Part shown: in pieces, positions 43,136 through 52,278 of the stretch
Numbering within the stretch: position 1 is the stretch's first letter
How the letters are laid out: every line of letters begins with the position of its first letter
The notes under the pieces: model-generated
What the model saw: the letters and a program-made list of their open reading frames with translations, nothing else
Told to the model about the DNA's origin: nothing
Databases searched by the model: none
Source: Saccharothrix sp. ALI-22-I
GTDB taxonomy: Bacteria > Actinomycetota > Actinomycetes > Mycobacteriales > Pseudonocardiaceae
Assembly (NCBI RefSeq): GCF_001984175.1
Contig: NZ_MTQP01000041.1
Coordinates: 1 to 64,000, forward strand
Reading direction: 5' to 3'
DNA: 64,000 bases
Translations under genes and position numbers: made by a program

Positions 43136-43506
43136 AGGTGCGAGACCTGCCGCGCCGAAAGGAACTCGTCGCCCTGGTCGGTGATCTCTGGCCGAAGGAC
43201 GGGCAGGCCGAGATCCGCATCGGCGGCTACTCCGGGCACATCGGCGGCCTCTCCGGCAAGAACGTGTACGCGACCCCGGAGACCGAAATGGCCTGGGAGA
43301 ACATCAAGGACCGGAAAGTCGGCATGACGCAGGACGAGACGATGTTCTGCCTGGAGGAGGAACTCCACCAGGTGATGCGGGAGCGGGTGCCGCTTGCCCA
43401 GCTCAGGGCGGACGAACTCCACATCGGACGCTTCCTGGTCCACCACGACGACCTCGCCGCCCGTCGACCGGACAAGGTCTTCTCCGTCACGGAATTCCTC
43501 GAGTAG
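43136..43506 (+). pseudogene. C-terminal part of an unrecognised protein, 5' end replaced by IS sequence
   Basis: About 123 residues with normal codon use: VRDLPRRKELVALVGDLWPK, AEIRIGGYSGHIGGLSGKNV, MTQDETMFCLEEELHQVMRE, FLVHHDDLAARRPDKVFSVT. No ribosome site or start; the frame begins inside the transposase remnant. I do not recognise the family. A bona fide new fusion ORF starting at 43117 cannot be excluded. Confidence 0.4.
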
Positions 43507-43669
43507 CCCCGACCAGACCGCAGCCGGCCCCGGATCTGATGTTCGGCCCGGGACCGGAAGCCGTGGCACGGCTGACCGGCGTCGGCGGTGCTGCAACTCC
43601 CGCCGGCGGAAACGCCCTGAGCTTGATCCGGACGTGACGATCCGGATCGATGCGGCGATTTACCGGTAT

Positions 43670-43847
43670 GGGAACCAGCGGGTCGAACGTGCCACTCCAA
43701 GAGCAGCCGTTCGTGCAGCCCTTGCCACACCCCGGCCTCGTGCCACTCGGTCAACCGCCGCCGTGGACGCACCGGGATCAACGGCTCCAGTCGTGCCCAC
43801 AGCTCGTCGGTCAAGACCTCCTCACGCACCAGGCAAGACTGGAACAC
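43670..43847 (-). pseudogene. IS5-family transposase N-terminal remnant
   Basis: Minus-strand reading EVLTDELWARLEPLIPVRPR then RRLTEWHEAGVWQGLHERLL, the opening DUF4096 domain of IS5 transposases, with a short internal deletion joining the two blocks. The frame then drifts. No complete element. Confidence 0.65.
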
Positions 43848-43979
43848 GTTGCAGCATCGGCAAAGCCGACACTCCGACTCATTCTGAACTGATTACTAAG
43901 CGAGCCGCTGGGCTTCGCTCGGGGTAACACCCGCGACGGCGGACCGATACGGCCAGTACCGACTACGGAGGAGGCCCCA

Positions 43980-44504
43980 ATGGGCGCGGTCAGCGGCAAG
44001 ATCCCCTACCAGGACAGCGACGACGAGGAATCCGAGTTACTCCCGTTCGGCCAATGGCTGTTCAAGACGATCGTGCGGCAAGCCGGCGACGAGGAGTGGA
44101 GCGTCATCCGGGATAAGACCTCCACCCGCCACCTCTACCTGTGGCTGGAGTCCGAGGAGGCCCCCGGCAAGGGTGCGGACCACTTCAGGGACAAGGAACA
44201 CCTGCACCTCATCGACAACGGGGGTGACGTCGACATCAGCACCAAGCACCCCAAGGCGTTGAACATCCTCCCGGACGGCAAGTACGAGAAGCGCACGGCC
44301 GCGGACAAGGAACCACAGCACTTCACCGGAACCAAGGCGCTCAACAAGGGCACCAGCCTCCCGATCACCGTGTGCACCAGGAACGAGCCGCCGGACGAGG
44401 TGGTCGACTGGCAGCGAAAGCTGATCACCGACCTCCGGGCCACGACCTTGGACTGGCTGCGCGCGGTGGCCTCGAACGCGCAGATCGCCGAGTTCCTCGC
44501 CTGA
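43980..44504 (+). CDS. hypothetical protein
   Basis: 174 residues, soluble and charged, starting GAVSGKIPYQDSDDEESELL. GGAGGAGG precedes the ATG at good spacing, and third-position GC is high, so the gene looks real. Blocks such as HLYLWLESEEAPG and LPITVCTRNEPPDEVVDWQR suggest a compact alpha/beta domain. No family recognised. A strong bidirectional hairpin follows its stop. Confidence 0.6.
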   Translation: MGAVSGKIPYQDSDDEESELLPFGQWLFKTIVRQAGDEEWSVIRDKTSTRHLYLWLESEEAPGKGADHFRDKEHLHLIDNGGDVDISTKHPKALNILPDGKYEKRTAADKEPQHFTGTKALNKGTSLPITVCTRNEPPDEVVDWQRKLITDLRATTLDWLRAVASNAQIAEFLA

Positions 44505-44547
44505 CCACCCGGCCCCCAGTGGTTGTGCGCTGTCGCCGAGAACGGGC

Positions 44548-44576
44548 CTGGGCCCCGTGCGCTGCACGGGGCCCAG
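44548..44576. terminator. bidirectional hairpin terminator
   Basis: Perfect 13-bp inverted repeat CTGGGCCCCGTGC / GCACGGGGCCCAG with a three-base loop, in the 84-base gap between the convergent genes ending at 44504 and 44589. Very GC-rich and without a clear T run, as is usual for actinomycete terminators. Confidence 0.75.
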
Positions 44577-44588
44577 GTGGCAGGTGGT

Positions 44589-45404
44589 TCAGGAGCAGAA
44601 GATGTCGTCTTCCTCGATCGTGGCGATCGCCTGCGAGTCGGCCAACGCCGTGCCTGCGGACGGGCTGGAGAGCGTCAGCTTCACCGTCTCGTTGGCCTCG
44701 CAGAGCGTGTCGCCCTTGATGGTCACGTTCCACGTGATCGTGGGCTGCCCCAGCTGCAGCGCGACGAGCTGGTTGGAGAACGCGGTGTAGTCCGCGGACC
44801 CCGCCGTGCCGTTCGACGCGCTGACCAGCACCGTCGGCAGTGAGCCGCTCTGCTTGGGGTTGGACAGCGAGATGGTGAAGGCGCACGAGTGGGTGCCGCT
44901 GTTGCCCTCCCAGCAGGTGGTGTCGTCGATGTTCCACGTCGGCGTGCCGTCGTCGTCCAGGATCGTGCCGGTTCCGGTGTTGTCGGCCAGGTCGGTCCAC
45001 CCGCTGACCGGCGACAGGATGACCGAGAACGTCTCGTTCGCCTCGTCCAGCGCGTCGCGGTTGACCGGGACGGAGATCGTCTTCAGGGCGGAGTCGCCGG
45101 ATCCCCAGGACACGGTGCCGGAGCCCGCAGTGAGGTCCGTGTCGCCCGCCGTGCCGGCGGCGATGTCGTAGTGGACCGAGGCGGCGGTGTAGCAGCCGCC
45201 GTTCCCGTTCAGGGTGAAGACGAGGGTGGTGGTGCCCGCGCCGGTCCCCTCGTAGGCCCGGGCGTCCCCGATGCTGATGACGCGCGGGAACTCGCACGTC
45301 TGCGCGGTGACGTCCGCGCTCGCCGGCAAGGCGCCGAGCGTGAGGCCGCTCAACGCGATCGCGCCGGCCAGAGCCAGGCGTCTGTGGTGTCGGTGTCCGT
45401 TCAT
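44589..45404 (-). CDS. secreted protein with two Calx-beta domains
   Basis: 271 residues. Sec signal peptide RRLALAGAIALSGLTLGALP then ASADV. Two Calx-beta repeats follow, marked by DEANETFSVILSPVSG and CEANETVKLTLSSPSAG, each with a calcium-binding acidic end (GTILDDDG, ATIEEDD). Six cysteines probably form disulfides. A secreted calcium-binding or adhesive role is the usual guess; nothing more specific can be said. Divergent from the AfsR-like gene, with 172 bases between them. Confidence 0.8.
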   Translation of the reverse strand: MNGHRHHRRLALAGAIALSGLTLGALPASADVTAQTCEFPRVISIGDARAYEGTGAGTTTLVFTLNGNGGCYTAASVHYDIAAGTAGDTDLTAGSGTVSWGSGDSALKTISVPVNRDALDEANETFSVILSPVSGWTDLADNTGTGTILDDDGTPTWNIDDTTCWEGNSGTHSCAFTISLSNPKQSGSLPTVLVSASNGTAGSADYTAFSNQLVALQLGQPTITWNVTIKGDTLCEANETVKLTLSSPSAGTALADSQAIATIEEDDIFCS

Positions 45405-45576
45405 GGTGGTGGTCTCCCCTGGTGTTCCCGATCGCGGTGATCCGGCGATCTCCCCTTCGCGGTCGGCGTTCCGGCCGCTGGGCAAAGCTTCGGCGAACCC
45501 TGTTGTTCGAACGTGGAACGCCCGTATGGGCGACGTATAACGGCTGGTCGATCAACTAGCGTGAGGCCCTCTGGGG

Positions 45577-48399
45577 GTGGTGGTGGAGTTCAACGTCCTG
45601 GGGCCGGTGGAGGTCGTGGACCACGGCCTGCTCCTCCCGCTGCGTCCGGGCAAGCAGGTGGCGCTGCTGTCGGTGCTGCTGTGCGCGGCGGGGGCGCCGG
45701 TGTCGGCGGATCGGTTGCTGGACGCGCTCTGGAACGGCCGACCACCCAGGACTGCGACGGAAAACCTGCGCGGGTACGTCCACCAGTTGCGTCGCGCGTT
45801 GGGCGACGCGGGGCGGATCGTGCGGCGGGCGGCGGGTTACGCCCTGGTCGTCCACCCGCTCGAACTCGACGCCGCCAGGTTCGAGGCCACGGCCGACCGC
45901 GGCCGCGTCGCGTTGTCCGCGGGCGACCCCGAATCCGCGGCCCGGCTCTGGCGGCAGGCGCTCGACCTGTGGCGGGGCACGCCGTTCGAGGACGTGGACG
46001 TCGGCGTCGTGCGCGAGGAGGCCGCACGCCTGGAGGAGCGCCGGCAGGCGGTGCTGGACGCGCGGATCGAGGCGGACCTGGCGCTGGGCCGCCACCACGA
46101 CCTGATCGCCGAACTCACCACGCTGGTCGCGCGCTACCCGTTGCGGGAGCGGCTGCGCGAACACCTCGTCCTGGCCCTGTACCGGGCGGGCAGGCAGGGC
46201 GAGGCGCTGGCGGTGGGTCGGGACGGCCGCCGGCTGCTGGCCGAGGAGCTGGGCCTGGAGCCGGGACCGGGGCTGCGCCGGCTGGAGCAGGCCGTGCTCG
46301 CGGGCGACCCGGCGCTGGACTTGCCGGTGACCGCGCCGGTCGCGGTGGAGGACGTCGGCCACCCGGCGCCGCGTCAACTGCCCGCCCACACCCCGCACTT
46401 CGTGGGCCGCACGGCGGAGTTGGACCGGCTGACCGGGCTGCTCGACGCCGGCCGGGACGGACCGGGCCCGACCGCGGTGATCTCGGCGATCAACGGCACC
46501 GCCGGCATCGGCAAGACCTCGCTCGCCGTGCACTGGGCGCGGCGTGTCGCCGACCGGTTCCGCGGCGGCCAGCTGTACGTCAACCTGCGCGGCTTCGACC
46601 CCAGCGGCCTGCCGGTGGACCCCGGCGAGGCGCTGGCGGGGTTCCTCGACGCGCTCGGCGTGTCGCCGGAGCGGGTGCCGGCCACGACGGAGGGCAGGTC
46701 CGCGCTCTACCGCGGCCTGGTCGCCGACCGGGAAGTGCTGGTGCTGCTGGACAACGCGCACGACGTCGAGCAGGTGCTGCCGCTGCTGCCGGGCAGCGGC
46801 GGCAGCTTCACGGTGATCACCAGCCGCAACGCCCTTGTCGGCCTGACCACCCGGCACGGTGCCCGCCCGCTCACCCTGGACGTGCTCGACCGCGGTGAGG
46901 CGGAAACGCTGCTGGTGAGCCACCTCGGCCGCGACCGCCTCGACGCGGAGCCGGAGGCGGTGCGGGACCTCATCGGCTACTGCGCCCGGCTGCCGCTGGC
47001 GTTGGCGATCGTCGCGGCACGCGCGACGGCACGTCCCGCGTTCCCGTTGCGGGTCCTGGTCGAGGAGCTGCGCGACGAGCGCAGGCGGCTCGACGCCCTC
47101 GACGCGGGCGACCCGACCACCAACGTGCGGGCCGTGTTCTCGTGGTCCCACCGGCAGGTCGGCGAGCAGGCGGCCAGGCTGTTCGTGTTGCTGGGACTGC
47201 ATCCCGGGGTGGACATCGGGGTGCCCGCCGTCGCCGACCTCGCCGGGGTGTCGCGCGAGCGCGCGTCCGTGCTGCTGACGGAGCTGACCAGGGCGCACCT
47301 GCTGGACGAGCACGCCCCCGGCCGGCTCACCTTCCACGACCTGCTGCGGGCGTACGCGGCCGATCGGGCCGAGGAGTTGCCCGAGGACCAGCGCCGGCAG
47401 GCGGTGCGCCGGCTGTTCGACCACTACGTGCACACCGCCGACCGCGTGGACCGCGTACTGGCGTCCGGCCACGAGCCGGTCGCGCTGGTCGAGCCCGATC
47501 CCGCGGTGCGGCCGGAGCAGCCCGTCGACCAGGCCGCCGCCTGGTCCTGGTACGAGACCGAACACCCGGTGCTGCTCGCCGTCATCGACCGGGCGGCCGA
47601 AACGGGGTTCGAGCACCACGCCTGGCAGCTGTACCACCTGCTGTGGACGTGCTTCGAGCGCCGTGGCCGCTGGCAGGAATGGGAGGAGGCCGGGCGCACG
47701 GCGCTGCTCGCCGCGTCGGACGCGGGCGACCGGGACGGTCAGGGACGCGTGCACCACGCCCGCGGCTGGGCGTGCGCGCTGCTGGCCCGCTACGAGGACG
47801 CGCACTCGCACCTGCGCCGGGCGTTGGGTGTGTACGAACAGCTCGGCGACCCGGTGCAGCAGGCGCGGGTGCGGTACGCGGTCGCGTGGACCCTGGAACA
47901 CCAGGACCGTGTTCCCGAGGCCCTGCGCCACGCCGAGCAGGCACTGGAGGTCTTCCGCGCCCACGATCACCCGGAAGGTGTCGCGAGGTCGCTCAACATG
48001 GCCGGGTGGCTGTCCGCGAAGGGCGGCGACCACGAACGGGCCCTGGACCACTGCGGCCGCGCGTTGGACATCTACCTCGACCTGGGTGACCAACGCGGCG
48101 CCGCGCACACCTGGGACAGCCTCGCGTTCGCCTACCACCACCTGGGCCGGCACAGCGAGGCGATCGACTGCTACAGCAAGGCCATCGGCCTGTACCGGGA
48201 CCTCCGCGACAAGTTCTACGAGGCCGGCACGCTGGCGCGCCTGGGCGACACCCACCACGCCGCGGGAGACCAGGAAACGGCTCGCGCGCTGTGGCGGCAG
48301 GCGTTGGCGATGTTCGACGACCTGCACCACCCGGAAGCCGAGCAGGTACGAGCGAACCTCACCGCGACGAACCCGTCGTGGTCTGACGCGACCTGGTGA
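45577..48399 (+). CDS. AfsR/SARP-type regulator with NB-ARC and TPR domains
   Basis: 940 residues. N-terminal OmpR-like winged helix (1-95: FNVLGPVEVVDHGLLLPLRP, GKQVALLSVLLCAAG, NLRGYVHQLRRALG), bacterial transcriptional activator domain (95-245), NB-ARC ATPase (about 270-560; Walker A GTAGIGKTSLAVHW, VLVLLDNAHDVEQVLPLLPG, CARLPLALAIVAARA), then TPR repeats (about 640-920: ALRHAEQALEVFRAHDHPEG, AIDCYSKAIGLYRDLRDKF). Such proteins activate secondary-metabolite or stress genes by binding direct repeats near promoters. Starts at GTG within a run of three GTG codons; weak ribosome site. Neighbouring targets are unknown; the divergent Calx-beta gene is one candidate. Confidence 0.9.
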   Translation: MVVEFNVLGPVEVVDHGLLLPLRPGKQVALLSVLLCAAGAPVSADRLLDALWNGRPPRTATENLRGYVHQLRRALGDAGRIVRRAAGYALVVHPLELDAARFEATADRGRVALSAGDPESAARLWRQALDLWRGTPFEDVDVGVVREEAARLEERRQAVLDARIEADLALGRHHDLIAELTTLVARYPLRERLREHLVLALYRAGRQGEALAVGRDGRRLLAEELGLEPGPGLRRLEQAVLAGDPALDLPVTAPVAVEDVGHPAPRQLPAHTPHFVGRTAELDRLTGLLDAGRDGPGPTAVISAINGTAGIGKTSLAVHWARRVADRFRGGQLYVNLRGFDPSGLPVDPGEALAGFLDALGVSPERVPATTEGRSALYRGLVADREVLVLLDNAHDVEQVLPLLPGSGGSFTVITSRNALVGLTTRHGARPLTLDVLDRGEAETLLVSHLGRDRLDAEPEAVRDLIGYCARLPLALAIVAARATARPAFPLRVLVEELRDERRRLDALDAGDPTTNVRAVFSWSHRQVGEQAARLFVLLGLHPGVDIGVPAVADLAGVSRERASVLLTELTRAHLLDEHAPGRLTFHDLLRAYAADRAEELPEDQRRQAVRRLFDHYVHTADRVDRVLASGHEPVALVEPDPAVRPEQPVDQAAAWSWYETEHPVLLAVIDRAAETGFEHHAWQLYHLLWTCFERRGRWQEWEEAGRTALLAASDAGDRDGQGRVHHARGWACALLARYEDAHSHLRRALGVYEQLGDPVQQARVRYAVAWTLEHQDRVPEALRHAEQALEVFRAHDHPEGVARSLNMAGWLSAKGGDHERALDHCGRALDIYLDLGDQRGAAHTWDSLAFAYHHLGRHSEAIDCYSKAIGLYRDLRDKFYEAGTLARLGDTHHAAGDQETARALWRQALAMFDDLHHPEAEQVRANLTATNPSWSDATW

Positions 48400-48671
48400 G
48401 GCGGGATCTCGACCGAGGTCTCGCCGAGATCGCGCGGGTCTCGACGTGCGGGGCGTTACGTCCATGCAGTGTGGACAGTCAGCGCGATGTCGGCAGCCCG
48501 TGCGACGAGACTGAACCATGTCGACCGCCGACAGCGCACGCAGAACTGCACCGGCGACGTCGACCTGCGATTCCGAACGCTCGGATCACCGCAGCCACGT
48601 CCTCGGCCATCCACCTGCCCCCCGGATCGGCTCAGGTGCTTGGGCCGTGCGCCTTTCGGCTCGGGTGCCGA

Positions 48672-48730
48672 CCGAACGACGGGTGATGTTCTGCCCAGTC
48701 GGCCGACCGAGCAGAACATCACCCGTTCGG
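48672..48730. repeat. long inverted repeat upstream of the methyltransferase gene
   Basis: Arms ACGGGTGATGTTCTGC (48679-48694) and GCAGAACATCACCCGT (48711-48726) are perfectly complementary over 16 bp. Allowing a two-base bulge on the left extends the match to 20 bp (CCGAACG...TTCGG side). The 16-base centre itself contains the palindrome TCGGCCGA. It lies 38 bases before the ATG of the next gene and 270 bases after the AfsR stop. Confidence 0.85.
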
Positions 48731-48768
48731 ACCCGTCTCCAGCACGCTCCGCGCACCTCTAGTCCAGC

Positions 48769-49413
48769 ATGGAATCCGAGTTCTGGTACGACTCCTGGGC
48801 GCTGGGCGGCACGAAGACGAGCTTCCACCTGCCGGACGTGCACGAGCACGCCCTGCTGCTGGCCCGGCTAGGCCTGGTGGCCGGCGCCCGGGTCTTGGTG
48901 CCGCTCTGCGGCAAGACCGCCGACCTGCGGTTCTTCGCGGAGTCGGCGGCGGAGGTCGTCGGGGTCGAGCTGGTGCCCAGGGCAGTCGCGGAGTTCTTCG
49001 CCGAGAACGACTTGGACCCGGTGGAGGAGGAGCCCGACGTGTTCCGCTGCGGCAACCTCGTGATCCGCCGCCAGGACATCTTCAAGCTGACGCCGGAGGC
49101 ACTCGGCCCGGTGGACCTGGTGTACGACCGGGCCGCGCTGATCGCGTTCCCGTACGACATGCGGCGGCGCTACGCCGAGGCGATCACCCGGCTGGTGCGG
49201 CCTGGTACCCGGTACTTCATCAACACCCTGGAATACCACCCGAGGCTGTCGACGCCGCCGTTTACCGTCGGGCCGGAGGAGATCGTCGACCGCTTCGGGC
49301 ACGCGTTCGAGGTCGAGCACGTGGCCGCGGAGCCCAGGCCGAGCCATCGGATGGTCGAGAAGTTCGGCCTGACCAGCCTGGTGGAACACGGCTTCCTGCT
49401 CCGTGCACGCTAG
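48769..49413 (+). CDS. thiopurine S-methyltransferase-like SAM methyltransferase
   Basis: 214 residues. Seen: FWYDSWALGGTKTSFHLPDV at the N terminus, SAM site ARVLVPLCGKTADLRFFAES, VVGVELVPRAVAEFFAEN, DLVYDRAALIAFPYDMRRRY, matching the TPMT family (tellurite/selenium/thiol S-methylation in bacteria). The N terminus and PLCGKT box are diagnostic. There is no ribosome site before the ATG; a large inverted repeat lies directly upstream and may control expression. Substrate unknown. Confidence 0.85.
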   Translation: MESEFWYDSWALGGTKTSFHLPDVHEHALLLARLGLVAGARVLVPLCGKTADLRFFAESAAEVVGVELVPRAVAEFFAENDLDPVEEEPDVFRCGNLVIRRQDIFKLTPEALGPVDLVYDRAALIAFPYDMRRRYAEAITRLVRPGTRYFINTLEYHPRLSTPPFTVGPEEIVDRFGHAFEVEHVAAEPRPSHRMVEKFGLTSLVEHGFLLRAR

Positions 49414-49594
49414 CTGCGCTGTGCGGGGACGTTGGTGACAGGCGATGCAGGGGTGCCCGTAGGTCACCCTTGAGGACAGACCCTAACCCACTGCTTTCAC
49501 GGGGATTGGCGTGAGGGTCGCCGGATCACAGAGAAAGGCGCTCCGAGCTGCAAGGATATGGCTTGTCCAGGCCTTGCCCAAGGCGGACGCGTCG

Positions 49595-49910
49595 GGCGCA
49601 AGGTCCTCATCCGCACGACGCCGCCGGCGGCACCCACGAGTTCAGCGAATGGCTGCACGCAAGGAAACTGGGCTACTCGCGGGGGTTCACCCTGCCCGAC
49701 GACGCGGTCGCACACCTCGCCCTGATCCCCGCACGCGTGGACACCGGCCTACGACGACGAGTGCTCCCCGCGCGACGGGGCGTGGGTCGCCGAGGCCACC
49801 GGCGTGCCGGACCTGTCCTGATGGCCGAAAGGGATGCGGGTCGTGATCCGCAAGGAACGACCCCACCCCGGCGCGCAGCTGCGGTTCACCGACAGCCGCT
49901 GGGCACGGCC
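49595..49910 (+). pseudogene. IS1380-family transposase fragment
   Basis: Plus-strand reading GTHEFSEWLHARKLGYSRGF then TLPDDAVAHLALIPA, and in another frame DGAWVAEATGVPDLS, stop, WPKGMRVVIRKERPHPGAQL. These are consecutive middle blocks of IS1380 transposases. At least one frameshift and one stop codon. The tract 49414-49594 holds nothing else recognisable. Confidence 0.7.
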
Positions 49911-49934
49911 TCAAGCCAGGCCGCCACCCACACG

Positions 49935-50013
49935 AAAGATCCGGGCTAACGCCCTGGGGATGCTCACCCCGATCGAGTATGAAAGGCTCCATACAGTCCA
50001 GCCCGTGGCATGA
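49935..50013 (+). pseudogene. IS3-type transposase C-terminal scrap
   Basis: Plus-strand reading IRANALGMLTPIEYERLHTV then QPVA and stop matches the very end of IS3-family OrfB proteins (consensus RRHSALGMLSPVEYE). It abuts the IS1380 fragment directly, showing one element inserted in or recombined with another. 50014-50140 has no gene. Confidence 0.6.
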
Positions 50014-50140
50014 AGTCCGGTGAGCCGACTCCGTCGAACCCCGGGCGCATCAGAATCTCCACCAATCCCGGAGCGCTTCACTAGGGCGCCGGCGTCACAA
50101 CTTGACCGGAGTCCTGCGTTCAGGACCCTGGAATCGACGC

Positions 50141-51553
50141 TCAGCGCACCGCCTGCGGGAACCGCAGGACGCGGTCCGGGTCGTAGCGGCGGGCCACGGC
50201 ACGCAGCCGGCGCAGGTTGTGCCGGTACGCCGTCCGCGCCCAGTCCTGCTGCTCCGGGTCCAGGTAGTTGATGTACGTGCCGGTGCCGATCAGGCCCGCC
50301 AACGCCGACTGCGCCTGGTCCACCTCACGCGTGACCTGCTCGGGGGGCAGGTCGCCGACGGTGCCGAAGACCTCGACGGACGTCGGCGCGCCGCGGTGCG
50401 GGTAGGCCGTGTCCGTCGGCGTCCGCCGGTCGATCGCCCCGCCGAGCGCGCCCACGATGAGCAGCGCGCTGTCCATGCCGCGCACCGTGTCCGCCACCGC
50501 CGCCGGGTCGTCCCACCGCTCCGCGATCCGCGACGACGCGCGGAACGCGTTGCGGGTCGGCTGACCGCCGGTCATGATCGCCGTCGCGGTCGGGTAGTCG
50601 ACCTCGGCGTGTTCGATCGGCGCGTCGACGCCGACCGCGTCGAGCAGGTGGGCCAACTCCCCGAGCACCATCCCCTCGCGCCCGACCGCGCAGCCGAAGA
50701 CGTCCACCGCGCCGTCCGGCATGGCCACGCAGGAGCTGGACACCTCCTCGGGCAGCGCCACGCTCCACGGCTGCCAGCCGCCGAGCACGTCCGCCGCCGA
50801 CCCGGCCGGGAACCGGACGCGGAACACGGTCAGCACCTCCGGCACCGGCACGGTGGCGAACCCGAACGACGTGACCACGCCGAAGTTGCCGCCCCCACCG
50901 CCGCGCAACGCCCAGAACAGATCGGGTTCACGGTCCTCCGACGCGGTGACCACCCGGCTGTCCACCGTGATCACCCGGGCGGCACGCAGCCAGTCGCACG
51001 CGAGGCCGTACGTGCGTTGCAGCCAGCCCAGGCCGCCGCCGAGGGTGAACCCCGCGATGCCGACGGACGGGCAGTTGCCCAGCGGCAGGCACCGGCCGGC
51101 GGCGGCGAGCGCCGCGTAGACGTCACCGAGGCGTGCGCCCGCGCCGACCACGGCGGTGCCGTCGGGCCGCACCTCGACCCCGGCCATCGGCGCGAGGTCG
51201 ACCACCAGGCCGTCGTGCGGGGTGGAATAGGCGGCGTAGCCGTGCCCGCCGCTGCGGGCGGCCACCCGGATGCCGGACCGGCGTGCCTCCTCCAGGCAGC
51301 GCTGCACGTCCTCCGGCCGCACGCACCGGGCGATCCCGGCCGGCCGGTGGTGGTCGAACAGCGAGTTGAACGGCAGCCGCGCGGTGTCGTAGCCGTCGTC
51401 GCCGGGCAGCAGCAGCTCACCGGCCAGATGAGCGCGCAGCCGCGCCCACCGCGCCGGCCGCGCGTCCGCGACCGCATCTCCGGCGACGACCGCCGCACCC
51501 GTGGCCACCGCCGCACCCACCCACCGCAACACGTTCCGCCGTGATACCGTCAC
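50141..51553 (-). CDS. secreted berberine-bridge-type FAD oxidase
   Basis: 470 residues. Twin-arginine signal SRRNVLRWVGAAVATGAAVV. FAD domain with VAARSGGHGYAAYS (histidyl-FAD) and LPLGNCPSVGIAGFTLGGGL (cysteinyl-FAD), then GGGGGNFGVVTSFGF; C-terminal INYLDPEQQDWARTAYRHNL and RYDPDRVLRFPQAV form the BBE motif. Paralogous in architecture to the oxidase at 37935-39605, but clearly different in sequence. GTG at 51553 preceded by GGAGGCG; a TTG 12 codons earlier is less likely. Monocistronic; substrate (sugar or polyphenol-like) unknown. Confidence 0.87.
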   Translation of the reverse strand: MTVSRRNVLRWVGAAVATGAAVVAGDAVADARPARWARLRAHLAGELLLPGDDGYDTARLPFNSLFDHHRPAGIARCVRPEDVQRCLEEARRSGIRVAARSGGHGYAAYSTPHDGLVVDLAPMAGVEVRPDGTAVVGAGARLGDVYAALAAAGRCLPLGNCPSVGIAGFTLGGGLGWLQRTYGLACDWLRAARVITVDSRVVTASEDREPDLFWALRGGGGGNFGVVTSFGFATVPVPEVLTVFRVRFPAGSAADVLGGWQPWSVALPEEVSSSCVAMPDGAVDVFGCAVGREGMVLGELAHLLDAVGVDAPIEHAEVDYPTATAIMTGGQPTRNAFRASSRIAERWDDPAAVADTVRGMDSALLIVGALGGAIDRRTPTDTAYPHRGAPTSVEVFGTVGDLPPEQVTREVDQAQSALAGLIGTGTYINYLDPEQQDWARTAYRHNLRRLRAVARRYDPDRVLRFPQAVR

Positions 51554-51849
51554 ACCGCCTCCATCGCCGGTCTTCCGTGCATCCAACAAGGAGCCCGATC
51601 AGGGCAAACCGCTGTTTCGAGCAGTGGGACGCCGTGGCCGTGGCCAAGGCGTCGAGGTGATGGCCGACATGGCGCTGTCCCGGTCAACGCGGTGACCGAC
51701 GCTTCGGCGCAGTCGTAGGATCGGGCGCGGTTTCTCACCAACATGGCAGCGTCCCTGGGTGACGGCGACGTGCCGGCCGATCACCAGGACGTCCTCCGGT
51801 GCCCATGCCGCACTCGACGATCCGGCGGATGACGGGACGGATGTCGCGG
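51554..51849. other. intergenic, nothing recognised
   Basis: Upstream region of the FAD oxidase and downstream region of the CBM2 gene. No supported gene or repeat. Confidence 0.4.
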
Positions 51850-52278
51850 TCAGGTGGTGCAAGGGACGTCGTTCAGGGTGACGTTGGAGACGGCGACGCC
51901 GGTGATGTTGGCGTTGCGTCCGTTGAATCCGATGTTGGCGTACCGGCCAGGGGCCAGGTTCGGGAGCCAGTCGGGGGCGTTGACCTGGATGTGGCCGCTG
52001 TACGAGAGGAACTTGCCTCCGTAGGTGCTCTGGATGACGGCACCAGGGGCCAGGTCGAACTCGACCCACCAGCCGTTCGCCGGGTCCGGGCCGATGTTCG
52101 TCACCGTCAGCAGGGCCCCGAAGCCACCCGCGAAATTGGTGACCGTGTACTCGAAGCGGCAGGCGGCCTGCGCCGAGGACCTGGTGTCCGAGGCCGATGC
52201 GGCGGCGGCCGTGGTGATCAGGGCGATCACGCCGGCCACGGCTGGCAGAACAGCGGATAACGCGTGTCTGAGCTGCAT
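51850..52278 (-). CDS. secreted stand-alone cellulose-binding module (CBM2)
   Basis: 142 residues. Sec signal QLRHALSAVLPAVAGVIALI plus an Ala-rich cleavage region near residue 30. The remainder is one CBM2 domain: CRFEYTVTNFAGGFGALLTV, NGWWVEFDLAPGAVIQSTYG, VNAPDWLPNLAPGRYANIGF, NGRNANITGVAV, and a closing Cys for the usual disulfide. The aromatic platform residues (Trp in NGWWV and in DWLPN) are present. No catalytic domain is attached, so it may bind cellulose or chitin by itself. GGAGAG precedes the ATG. Confidence 0.88.
   Translation of the reverse strand: MQLRHALSAVLPAVAGVIALITTAAAASASDTRSSAQAACRFEYTVTNFAGGFGALLTVTNIGPDPANGWWVEFDLAPGAVIQSTYGGKFLSYSGHIQVNAPDWLPNLAPGRYANIGFNGRNANITGVAVSNVTLNDVPCTT

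Noticed and set aside
45556-48519. A 987-residue minus-strand frame opposite the AfsR-like gene
   Set aside because: Shadow of the high-GC regulator gene, with no recognisable domain.
37935-51553. The two FAD oxidases as parts of one biosynthetic cluster
   Set aside because: They are 10 kb apart, separated by IS scars, an AfsR-like gene and unrelated genes; only the first lies in an operon with sugar enzymes.
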